NCBI GenBank assembly: GCA_014549065.1
Contig: JACDOX010000052.1
Coordinates: forward strand, 434,001-498,000
Length of the DNA: 64,000 nucleotides
DNA from: Cardinalis cardinalis
Lineage: Eukaryota > Chordata > Aves > Passeriformes > Cardinalidae
Direction: 5' to 3'
Every line of letters begins with the position of its first letter. Position 1 is the first letter of the stretch. A model generated the notes under the pieces. The model was not told the origin of the DNA, did not search any database, and was given only the letters and a program-made list of their open reading frames with translations. Positions 51,963 through 64,000 of this stretch are shown here, one piece after another. The position numbers and the translations under genes are program-made.

Positions 51963-54900
51963 AAGAAAATCTCTTTTAAAATTTTCTCATTGCTTCTAAA
52001 CAACCTCAATAGCTTTAGCCTATTTCCTAAATAATCCCTTGGCCTGGACAACAGAACAGCACAGCTGTATTAGTAGAACAGAGCATGAAGATCTTTTCAA
52101 ATTTGCTTGTCTTTAGGTAAGGCATGTATTTGTTGAAGTCAGTAGCATACTGAAGCTCCAGTTAAACCTCAATGAAGGACTCTGGTACTTTGCAGAGGGT
52201 GAGGCTTGTTCCCTGTATACAGTTGCTGGTATCACAGAAGTGGCAGTAAATCATCAGAGCCATTTTTATAGCCTGGCAATATTTTCCAGAGGTGACAAGA
52301 TCTCCTCCACAGTCTTGCTATGTAATCTACATGCAGAAAATGACAAACACAAACAGATGGCAACCTCTCCTACCTTCTTACTGGAGCCACAAGCCGGAGC
52401 ACACAAGGCATGCTGTCTTAATGCTACCTTTTGGCAGATGGCAGTAACATTGTTTAGCCTGCATATAAGGCAGAGTTATAACAGAAATCTGTCCAATTAA
52501 GAGACTATTTGATGTGGCAATGATGGGGAGAGCCATTNATTCCTAATGTTCTCTGGCTTCTCTATTTTCTCTTTAGTTGACACAAACAAGGAAAAAAACC
52601 CAAATTGTTTAATACACCTTCCTTTTCTCTGACCTGTGCTGGATCATAACCTTACTCAAAAATGCATAAGTAGACCAGTCCCTGTAGAAACATGGGAATT
52701 ATTGAGAAAACAATATTGATTAACAAAATCTTAATAAACCTTTTTTTTTCAATGAAAATACTTCAATAGGAAACTTCAAAGGATGAAATGATACCTGTAC
52801 AGAATCTGTTAATTACTGTATTATTACAATCATGTCTGGAGTTGAAAGCATCTACTGTTCTAATACTACTTTAAAGATTTAAGGATAAAGTGAGTAAGAG
52901 TATAGCATTCCATAGTTTTTTCAATAGGAAATATTGTGAAATATGGTTAGAATACTGAATAAGAGCATAATATTCCACATAGTACTCCTTATGCACCCTT
53001 CCTTGCTTATCCATATAAATGAAAGGAAATATAAAAGAGNGCATTCTCAGCATCAGTGGTTTTTGACATGAGTCTCTGTTCACATGACTACCCCCATTGA
53101 CTTAATGGGTCTATTCATGTCAAAAAAAAAAGATTTCTCATGTGACCATGGTTTGCAGTGTTCCTCTCAAGTTCTAAAAGAGACCTTTATAGCAATTCTA
53201 ATCACTAAGTGAGTGAATTATAGGTTGTTTCTTATGACACAAGCCTTTGATTTCAATGATTTGGTAATCTGAGCCAGGTTGAAACTAATTACTTGAGGCT
53301 TACTTAGCTCAAGAATGTCTAAATGGTAAAGAATGCCCATGAATACAAGTGACCGAGTTCTTTGAAAATGCACTTGCCCTCATCTTCCTTATAAATGAAA
53401 TTCAGGTGTAATTATTGTTTCCTAATACAATTAATCTTTATGATGAATGACACACACTAATGAACAGAGAATAATTTATAATTAACTTATTTCTTGTAGT
53501 GGTTCTGTGTTTTTGACAGTTTGAAGCAGGGCAGGAACTGCAAAGAGTTACATTATTCAGGGATATCCCACTGAAACACTCGATTAATAGTGTAAAGAGA
53601 AGAGGAAGAATGGGGATCATAAACTGCATGTTCCAGAGGACTNCTTATGAGGTTTCTGACGTTTCTGAGCTGGCCTCTGATGTTCAGCCTGTATTAAGTA
53701 GCAAATTAAGAGAACAGTGTAATGGCAAATTATACAAAAATGTACTTTGAAACATTTCTTCATTTAATTTATTAAAAGCTGTCAATTTTTTGGTAAGTAT
53801 TAAGGACATAAAATTAATACTTCAGAAACCCACTCTAACTTGATTTCCAAGATTTGGTGCTATAGATTTGACTCATCAAATGAACACTGTTCTGAAAGTC
53901 AGCATTAATGGAAGCCAATAGAAAGACTCCATAGATTTAGTAGGCTTTTTATTAGACACATTTCACTAACAATCCCAACTAATTAAGCCCTTTGGTAGTA
54001 AAACAAAGATCCCATTAGCAGCATTGCAATTTCAAAGAGTGCAAAGTTAGATAGCTATTCTTGTGTCTGGCATTTGTTAGCTTGTTTTTTTCTTAAGTAG
54101 TGACTCAGCTCAGAGTCAAACTCATATTCACAGACTGGAATGAGGGAGGGACCTCAATGTGTTTTTGTCCTTAAAACCAACAAATATGCAAATGCAATAT
54201 TCTCTCTGGTAGATTAGGACACACTTTATGTTTTTGTGGAGAACTCAGAGCTAAATGTTTCTTTGAAAAATATGTTAGGAAAATGTCTACTAAAATTTTA
54301 TTTCGCAGTAGGTTTTTAGATGATGTTGTAGATCTAAATACTTATACATACCTCATTGATTATATTTAGCATTTTATTCCTATCTGGAATTAGTGATAAA
54401 ATTTTGGTAAGCAAAATTTTAAACTGTAAATGCTATGTCAGATGGAAACAGATTTTTATCTGTGTATAATGTGACCAGCTAGCGTGCTTCTTGCTGTAAC
54501 ACAGGCATGCTATGAAGGTTTNGTAATTTTAGTGCTTCTGAAGATTTCAAAGTCTTAGTGGTTCTGGACAGACTCCCAGTTTTAGAAGGAGAGAAGCTGA
54601 TCAACACTTTGCCAGTGGTAACAGAAGCCTTTAATCAGAGTCTGGAAAATTAATTCTCTGTAAAAGCATCTGGATGCTTTTCCTCCTTGTATTCATCTTC
54701 TTTTGCAGTACTTTATGTTTTACTTGTGGACTCTATCATAAACTGAAGTTTAAAAGAGAAAAGCTAAAGCAAACTTGCTGCCATCAGCAGAAGAGAGCAG
54801 ATACCTTAGTGGGAAATGAGTTCCAAAGTGAAAATTAATACAATGAGTGGTACAGCTACAACATGTGGAATATAGAGTGAATTACAATGGGGAAATTGCT

Positions 54901-57900
54901 CTTTCTACTGAGCAAGCTTTTTGCCATATTTTTATTCATGCATTTGATAACACTGTTATCCTAACATTGTTCTGCCTATAAAGCATTTCCAACCATAATA
55001 TACAAGAGCTTTGTTTTTTCCTTCACTGTGATGACTCTGTCCTTTGGTATTTTTCATAGCTTGACATGAGGCAGTAATGGTTCTATTAGCTGCACTGTAT
55101 CTGCTGAGCTTGCTGTTTTCAGGGAGCATGTCATCACCAGTGCCTTTCTGCAGCTTCCTTATTAGCATGTGCCCTTTACTGACTCTGCAGGAGCTATCAC
55201 CTAGAATTAAATATTTTCTGCTAGACCTGTCCTTACTCTGTGCAAAAATGATTACAATCCATTACACCACCCTTTTGCTGACAGGCAGATACCACTGAGA
55301 TTGCAATAAAATTGCTCCACATTTAAATACAATACTAGCTTGCTGCACTGAGTAGTTTGATAAAATGAAATGTTGGGAAAAATCCTTTCAGTTCACTAAT
55401 TGGTGATGAACTTGTGAGAAGGACAATGTGGATACTTATTAAAATTATTATATAAGCTATGCTGTATAGTTGTGATAAGCATAAAAATGGAAAACATACA
55501 TATTTTTACATCATTAAGATTGCTAATAAGGTGCAGAATAGCACAGACATTTAGAAGGTACAGATATTGTAATGGAAAACAAAAAGCTTTGAAATTATTC
55601 ATACTTAATTTTGCCTTTGATACAAAAGACAAATGAAGTAATATTCAGCATTTCCTAGTGCAAGTTCTTTACATGTCAAAAAAATCCTATGTGCAGCCTA
55701 TTTTTAAACTTTTTCAATGGAAACACCATCATTGTNATTATTGATTTGAATATAAACATCTTTTTTTTTGACATATTTGTCTTCCTTTCAAACACTATTC
55801 CAATAGAACCTCAAGGGTGTCATTGTACAGTTACCTTTATTTTTAGCAAGACACCACCTCCAGCATTGTAGAAGATTTTGATGTGAGCTTCTCCCAGTGG
55901 GTGTGATGTTCTTGCTGCAGCTTCTTTGGAGCTGGTAGGATTTGCTGCAGCGAACATTAGAGAAGGCAGCTAAGCTCCTCCAAAGTGGGCGCTTTCCATT
56001 TGGCTATTTTACTTCTAAAAATGTTGTTCCATAAGTAAAATACTTCCTGAACTTAAAGCCTCTTGCATCACTACAATGCCATANAGACAGGGCTATTCTT
56101 ACATGGCACAGTAAAGCCCTTTTTTGTATGTGAAAGCCTAAGGATCCATTTTGTAATTCCTACACTCATTGTTTATATGATCATGTTGCTTTGCCTTATT
56201 GACATCTCTCACTAGCGTTGATAATTTTAGCTGTGATCAGACTCAGTCCTTCTACTTCTGAAGAATGGCACTGTATAGATGCAATAAGGAAAACTCCCTT
56301 TGAAAAATTTACCATATAAACATATCAGTACATTCCTAACTTATATTTTGTAAAATGCTTTACGTTTTTAGCCTTGAGGATTGTCTTTCTTTAGCATCCA
56401 GCTGTTTTTTCATGTTTTACACATGAACCCTCATGCACCACAAGGAAAGATAGATAGATCACTGTCACATTAAAATTTTTGTGCCTGTTTCATAAAAGTC
56501 ATATGCTTCATTTACATGGGACGATCAGCTACAAAGAAATATATTGTGTAATATATCACTTCAAAATTAATATCCATTTTGGAGAGCACCTGTATGACTA
56601 TGACATTGCAGCTTATGTATGAAGTGTCTGAAGCCAACAAATGGACCAGTTTGAACAGGTCTTCATAGGATTTGGCAATGTTTAAAGACATTTTCACCAC
56701 AGCATTTTTGTATCTAAAAAGTTCTATTTCAGAGATTTTCTGAATTATAAAAGATAATTAAATGCATTTGTTTTCTGCCATCCCATTTTGCATGTGCAGA
56801 CCAACTGATAAATCAATGTATATTTCTTCATACTGTGTTTCTGATGTCAGGGCTTTACCAAGACTTATTTCCCTAATTTTTCCTGAAAGTTGATTTGATT
56901 CTTGTTGAAGCCACAGAACTAGAACTATTAACTACTTTATATTACACTTAAAATTAAAAGAACCCGCAAAAATTCAACCTATTTATTATTGGCTCTATTC
57001 TTCTGGNTATACAGTATGTCTTAAAGAGAGACCCTGAATCCCACATTCACATCTAAATAAAGCTGAAATTAGGGTGAAATTAAGTTAGCCATGCTTAACA
57101 TGACTGGGTTATGAAATCACGGTTGACAGCAAGACTATGTGAACTGCAGCTGTGGAATATACAGCTTAAACTAATTCAAACGTGGCTTCCTCATAGCACT
57201 CATGTCAGGGGGAGAAACCTGTACTGAATCAGGGTAGCCTGAATCAAGACAGTTGATCATCAAATTCTCATTAAAATGACATTAACAACTATTCTGGGAT
57301 CACCCTGATGCTCAGAAAGTTCCATTCTGCACAGGAGCTTCCAAGAAAGACTCTGAGGCATTGTTGTTACTGCCTGCCTGTGAAATATCAGCCTCCTCTT
57401 TGACCACTAAATATCTGTCTTGTGTCTCTTGGTCAAAAGGGCAGATTGGTATAGTCTGTTGGGTCCTACACCCATGGCACAGCATAAGATCTAGAAACTA
57501 TTACTGCTGAAGTTCAAGGAAAAAGGCCATTAAACTCAAGGATTGTATATGCAAACACTGTGTGTAATATACTTGAAAAGCCTTTTTGTATCAACTAGGA
57601 TTTGATAACCTTTACAGAAAATAATTATGTAGATCCAGAGTCTGTATGAGCAAGCCTCTTGAACTTGTATTGCTGTGAACATGCACTAAAATGGAGCTAA
57701 CTGCCTGCAGGGAAGCACCAACAGAAGCTGGGACCTGCTTTCCCATAATACTTTCTGGCAGCTACCAACTGATGCCTTCCAAGTGTGTAGGAGGATATGT
57801 GTCTGGATTTATTTATTTATTTTTCACTGCACCTGTTTTGTAGACTGCTGCTCCCTGAACTACCAGTTATCTGCAGACCAAAGCTGAAGAAAGAATGCAT

Positions 57901-60900
57901 TAGNGGGGCCTAGTGTAAGCCCCGAAAGTGGGCATGTATTGTATTTTAGGTCCCAAATTATTTCTTTTGTTGGGTAAAACAGTGAAATACGTTCACCATA
58001 TTGAACCACTAGAGAGAAATACTTTATCGAGATATTTTAGGAACCAACACTGGTCCTAAAGGCCTAAATCTGTGGGGCTTCAAGTCCTATCTTCACTGAA
58101 GGGAAGACAGGGACAAAAGCTGTAGCAACAGAAAAGCTTTTGAAACTGGAACTAGGAATAATATTTGTAGCCAGTTTACACATAGTGAATATGTAAGTAC
58201 ATGGATCCAGCATGACCCAAGCACAGATTGTAGAGGGATAGAATATAAGTAAATAAAGATAGTATAAAATGTAATCTTACCCCCTAAAGAGTTGCAGCTG
58301 AGCCAATTATTGGAGATTGGGAACAGGCCTGATTTTAACAAGCCACAGGTGTAGTCAATAAGAAGAATGTTTTAAAAGAGTGGGTTGGTTGGCTGTTGTG
58401 AGGATAAGGAAGAGTCAGNGTTTAGGGGAGATGTTTGCAGGAAACATCAAGGAGGTATGAAACTAGCAATATGGAACCCTTGCAATGTAATGACAACAGA
58501 ACTCTAAATGCCCCCAGTTGTTTCTGCAAAGCTGACAATACACAGTGGATAATTTGTTCCTGGGATAAAGTAGATTTGCCTAAATCAGAAATGGTTAAGG
58601 CTTGTCTTACATAGAAATGAACATTTTAGCTCCAGCTTTATGTTACTATTCACAGGCCCATTAGTCCTATGTATTGTCTTCTCAGATTGCTAAAGTGCAG
58701 TCTTCCTGGAGAAGGAGGATGCATTGGATATTCTTAAANTTAATTACTAATTACTAAGTGACAACTGCTCTTCTGCCTTCACTCAGTCATCTGATAAATT
58801 CCTCTAGTTCTGATAAGAAAACAAAAATTTTTTTTCCAGAGTATAACACTTCATAGAAATTTACCACTGCTACTTAAATGTGCACATTAATATCTACTGC
58901 CAAGTTTATTATTTATGTTTTTCCTTTTTAATTTTTAAATACAAAACATAACGAAAGCTAAAAAAAATGAACTTTTTGTATTTCATTTTGCTCTAGGTTT
59001 CACATACTTCCTGGTGTGACAGTTGCTCCACTGATGTTATTTATAGGATATATATAGATAAATAGATATATGCATAATCATATATATACACAGGCTAATA
59101 GATGGTTCTAGTATGTCTACCATTTAGATGATGTGATGATGGTTGCAAGGTTCTGCCTTNTTTTTTTGTTTAAATTGTACATATAGTTCTACAGGGGTAA
59201 AAAAGTGTAGGATCAGGAAGGTAGGATTTAGAAAAAAGGAATGATAAATCCAGTAAAATTTTAGTTATTTAAATAATTTTATTAAAACTAGCAATTAAAG
59301 AAACTGTTAGTCTGTTAGTTAGATGAGTATTATCTTCAGTATCTGTTACATATGAATAAATAAAATGACAATGGTATAAAAAATTTTCTACACAAGAGAA
59401 ACTACTTTGCTTTTTAGTACATTCAATTGTTTAATATTCTTATACTATCATGAGTAGTGGTGACATTTATCTACACAAAATTCTTCTGTACAGATGCATC
59501 TCTAACCTAAGGTTTACAAACCCTCATCAGTTGCAGGCAAAAATTTTAGATGATAGGCTTGTAATGCCACATTTAGAATTAGCAAGATAATTTTCCATTT
59601 AAATTTTCTGAATGCTATGGGAGTTCAACTCATCAATCCATTATTTTCTTTTTGCATTTAGCTGTATTGACCTTCCAAAAAGGAAAATTTGCCNTTCTGC
59701 CCAAGAAGTGTGAAGCAGACATTGTGATGTTCTTCATATTTTTAGGAAACTCAGAACAATAAGATCTAACCAGGAGATACTTTTCTACATTACCCTAAAT
59801 ATTGCATCATTTACATAATAGATTAACAGTCTGTTTCACACCTTGCAATTCTCTGCATAATTTCCACTTGAAGCTTTAGAATTTTAAGTAGCTCACAACT
59901 TGAAATTAGATATTCCTGCATTCTGGATGTGTCTGCAGTGTGTACATTGTCTATGCTTTCAAAAAAGAAGTCCTGATAATCAAGTATTTCCTTTAATTTC
60001 CTACTTTTTGTGTGTAGATAGTTTCTATTCAGAATTTTNGCCTTTTACAGGTTAATTTCTGCTGAGCTATATCTTTCATTAGGAGTAAATAAATTGAATA
60101 GCANTTATATAGGAAGCAAAATGAGATGTGTTCTAATTACTGATATCTAACCCAGAAAATGGTTATTTTTTAAGAGATACTCTTTGTAAATAATTTTTAA
60201 CNTAAATATTTGGGTTCTTATTGTACATGAAATAAAGTCCAAAACATCTAATAAAAAGCAGATTTATGGCTTGAGTGAGGAAGATGCTATTGTTCTGAAA
60301 CAATTAATTACTTGTAGTCCTAAAAATAAGGAACTGCTGCCTTTAGAGAATGCATTCATAAAATGAAAAAAAAAGTGCAGCAATGTGTATATGTGCATAA
60401 TCTGCATACTTACATGCATTTGAATTTAAAGAATGTAATTTGCTTTATGTTAAACAAACTAGCAAACAAACAGCTTACACATTTCAATTTGCAGTTTTAC
60501 TTAATTTGCAAGTACCAAAGAAGAAGCACAAGGGTATTTAGAAATCCAGATTTTTGTAATACTTTTTTGTATACAAAACCCTTTCCACATTTTTTCTCCA
60601 CTACTTTTCAGCATCATGTTTTATGAAAGAAAATGCAAAAGAATGGGAGTGCTAGTAAAGCTGAGTTATTGACAGAAGAGAGAGGCCAGAGCATAATTGG
60701 CTTGTCTTTTGCAGAGTGTTCAGCAGCAAAGAAATCTATGACTGCCAGTCTTGGCCCTGGTTCACTCTAGCATGGGAGTCAGCAAAGCAAAAAAAGATTG
60801 TTTATTAAAGTGCTTTTCACCATGTTTTGAAGTCACTCAACATGCAAAGGAATCATTTTAATAGCTCTTGCTTCTTTTTCTTACAGCATATCAAAGGTGA

Positions 60901-63900
60901 ACATTAAAATCAAGAAACATAGAATACAGTGTGTCATGCAAAAGACATGTCATTTCTGTTTTGCTCTCTCCTCAGAAAAATGTGCTCTGTAAAATCTGAT
61001 TTATAAAAGTGCCTATTGTTTCAGCTATTTGTCTGTACTACNATCCTTGGATTTTTTTAATTTGTTGGGAGGATCAGGGTACTGATGTATAGTTGTTCAG
61101 GTGATCCATGAGCCTAATAAAAAAAAGCCTAACATTCCAAAATAGTGATTTTAAAAGAATGACCTCAAACTTGCTGCCAGACAGCCTTTTGCTATCTCCN
61201 TGTTACCTCAGTTGGAATATACTATTGTTGTGTCCATGCAGCTTTTGCTTGCGTAGTGAGAATGATGGACATATGGAACTGTAAATACTACAGTGAAAGT
61301 GTGGAATTTTTTTGTATTGAAGTCTTGCCCAACCCTCAGATAGACATGAGTCATAGTTGTCTTTCCACAGTATGAATTAGAATTCGCAGTGTCCTGTGAG
61401 AGCTGTACCTCGTTTCTGCAGGTGACAAGAGTGAGGGGTAAATTGTGGCGTTCCTGTGTTGTCATGTCTACTTACACCACTGCTAATCATGCCAGCCTGA
61501 TTAATGTGTCTGTTCTAATGACTCTCTTTTTGAATAAGCCTCAAAAGGTCTTGATGTTTTACTTCAGTGCTGCTTGAGGCTGATTGTATCTGACATACCT
61601 CAGGCACAGAGGGCTTGTCTGCCTCAGCACACTGGAATGTTCTTGGCTACTTGATATAAAATTAAGATCTTTAAGGTGTAGAAACAAGAATTCAGTGCAA
61701 CTTATAGAGCAGGTACAGGGAACAAGAGAGGAAAGCCTTCTTTTGCTTTCTAATGTTTTGGCAGTTTCCAGTGGAAGTCTATAGTATTCTTTGAGCAGAA
61801 TGATCAATTTTGTGGTAAAGAAAGATGTGCAGAAAAAAAAATTCAAAAAGGGGAAAAAAATTCCAAAGAAGACTTTAAATTCATCTTGTTTGAGTGGATT
61901 TAGACATAATTGAAGAGCTGTTGTTGCTGGTGGCTGCCTGCAATGAAAAGTTATGCTTTTATAGCTTCCTACAAGGGCATGAGAGTCATTGTGGAGCTGT
62001 CTGGTTTCACATTAGACAGTATCAAGAAGAGACAGGAATGTAGAGAAGGAGAGGGTAATCATCGTGAGCTTATTCATTACCAAGTGTAGTTTTCAAAGAC
62101 TGATAATCAATTTACTTAACAGTATAAATAGCTGTATAACTTTGAAAATGTGTTAATTTTTGTTTGTTCCACCAGAATGTGCTTTGGTGAGGCTTTCTGT
62201 AGGTTTTGAAAGAATATGCATTTAATATTTAGAGATCCAGAATGCAGCAATAGCGACATAAAATTTGCAAGGAATTAAAACCAATTTTTCTTTATTAAAA
62301 AATCTTAGAATTTACTTTGCGATGAATTTCTACTGTGAAACTTTCAAATTTTTATAATTTCATTAAAATCTATTATGTGACTGCTACATGTGATGTTACA
62401 ACAAGATATTATTGGTGTACCAGTGTTATCTGAAATTATAATTGTTCTCAGCAGTCTATAACTGAATAAGAATAGTGAAAATAAAACAAATTGAGCATCT
62501 ATAAAAAAAATCTTTGATTCTCCAACTAATTTTTCTTTACACTTGAAGTATTTTCTAGCTATTTCTAGTTTGATTAAAATAAAAGTTTCTTCAACCAAAT
62601 TTTTCAATGAATTGCACCCAATAAGTATAAGAGCTGAAAATCTCAAATTTCATTTAATTCCTTCTTAAAAAAATTAAAATTGAAGAACCGAGAAATTTAT
62701 GAAAAATGGAAAAGGAGGAACAGCCACTAAAGCAATATATTTTATTAATCAGATCTACTACTAAAATACTTTGAACGTAATGAGTTTTTGACTAACTTTT
62801 TTTCCCATTCTGCTAAAAGTAAAAAAAAAGCAAACACATGTGTGATCAATCTTAGTGCTTTATGGTATTGAATTTACTAAATTTTTATCTGAAAGTACTA
62901 TACTCTGAAAGTGTTACTGTAGATGATTTACCATGGTTATCTCAGCTGCTGGATTTTTTTTTGATGATTTAATACTAAGAAAAATTGGAAGATTTTAGGA
63001 GTATCACTCTTCCCAGTTTACTGTCCCTACTGTTATCAGTGAAAAGAATGTTTAATCATGTACTTAGTCTCAAAAAGAATATATAAGATGTGAATAATCT
63101 TTTATGCCTAGTATGGGACAGTGCTAAAATCAGAATTTCAGGGGATTCTTGCAGTTAAAAGACAAAGTTTTTGCATGACATCTCTCAAATAGCTATGAAT
63201 AAAGAATCAATTCTTATAAATAAAAAAGCTATTCTTATACAGATGCAGTAAGAAACCAGTTTGTTTTGGTTTGGTTTTTTTAAATATTGGTTACCTGCAA
63301 CTCTTTATCACTGAGTTCTGCTAAATTGAGTTTATATGTAGGACTTTAGCTAGTCTTGTAAACAGATGCTAGGGTAGACTACCTATATAAAGACTACTTA
63401 AAATCAGTGATTAAAATGACATATGCTTTGCATTTTAGTCATAGAGTTCAATACAGGAAATGTGAATGCTTTTGAAATTNAAATCAATAGATACTAATTT
63501 TTTTTTCTGTTTTCCTTGTTATAAAGGGGCTATTGTTATCAAAATATTCTTAGAGATATTTAATCTAATTCAAACCTGGAATGTGTAAAATTCCCAGTTT
63601 ATTTATTTGCATTTTTAACCAGAATCATTACTTTTGGGCATTTTTTTCCCCTTGACAACAAAGCAGTGCTACCATTCATTGTAATACATTTTGTGTAACA
63701 TGGGCATTTTTACAAAAAAAATATTGCTGTAAAGCATCATGCTCTAACTGTCAAAATCATTTGGGTTGATTCTTGCATTCTTACTCTGCATAATACCTTA
63801 GTCTTTAAAAAGTCATACTAATTTAATTGTGTATGTATTCTGAAAAATAACAGTCTGCTGCTCAGATTTAAATTTATGGAAAGTCTCTGAGAAATTTGGA

Positions 63901-64000
63901 AAACAAAATGAATCATTAACACTAGGAATAGAATAAGCATTCATTTAGATTTTAATCCAAAATAAGCACTCCAGAGGACACCTAAGACATTGAGCAACCT

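Larger units (their letters stand above)
46745..64000. other. Unique non-coding DNA, right flank
   Basis: No supported gene and no further transposon recognised. It holds a T/G tract at 46867-46909, an 18-bp palindrome at 47673-47690, a CpG-retaining block ending in a 22-bp palindrome (50880-51403), an A+T palindrome at 51926-51962, a motif-dense block at 53860-54080 and a TATTTATTTATTT run near 57810. A 73-codon plus-strand frame at 55077-55298 starts with a hydrophobic leader-like stretch but has no recognised homologue. Confidence 0.7.

Noticed and set aside
55077..55298. 73-codon plus frame starting with a hydrophobic leader (MVLLAALYLLSLLFSGS)
   Set aside because: The rest is also Leu/Ser/Thr-rich with no domain or homologue, and the opposite strand is equally open. 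Leader-like starts are common in T-rich frames.
60887..60896. Ten-base segment between a strong acceptor (CTTCTTTTTCTTACAG) and GTGAAC, a possible microexon
   Set aside because: Ten bases would shift the frame, and the donor is only moderate; no further support.
63986..64000. CATTGAGCAACCT at the right edge, similar to a CR1 3' segment
   Set aside because: Too short and cut by the window end; the upstream sequence does not match CR1.

Overview
This window reads as bird nuclear DNA. The evidence is two fragments of a CR1 LINE carrying avian-type reverse-transcriptase ORF2 sequence (one also has the CR1-specific 3' octamer repeats), plus a decayed LTR of a family I know as common in bird genomes. 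The sequence is A+T-rich, CpG-poor and full of homopolymer T runs and short microsatellites. I see no Alu or B1-type SINE, no bacterial gene organisation and no operon.

I find no protein-coding gene that I can support. Nearly all open frames are short, lie on both strands, resemble no family I know, and occur about as often as chance predicts in A+T-rich DNA. The window is best described as a gene desert or the interior of a very large intron. I saw no rRNA, tRNA, CRISPR array or CpG island.

Layout: 1-2187 unique non-coding DNA; 2188-2767 a minus-strand endogenous-retrovirus LTR; 2768-36526 unique non-coding DNA with a 181-base assembly gap (6103-6283), a TTTGG array, a TAGG microsatellite, two perfect hairpins and several exon-like segments; 36527-37545 a 5'-truncated minus-strand CR1; 37546-43985 unique DNA; 43986-44128 a short plus-strand CR1 piece; 44129-64000 unique DNA with a compound TAA/CAA microsatellite, a 22-bp perfect palindrome and two blocks that look like conserved regulatory DNA.

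The most useful leads are (i) a few segments with splice-site context and an open frame, notably 13005-13121, 15240-15422 and 23704-23773; (ii) blocks dense in developmental transcription-factor motifs or retained CpGs, at 32950-34300, 50880-51403 and 53860-54080; and (iii) a perfect 18-bp-arm hairpin at 31203-31242. None is established. Each needs alignment to other birds or transcript data. I found no convincing new biological system.
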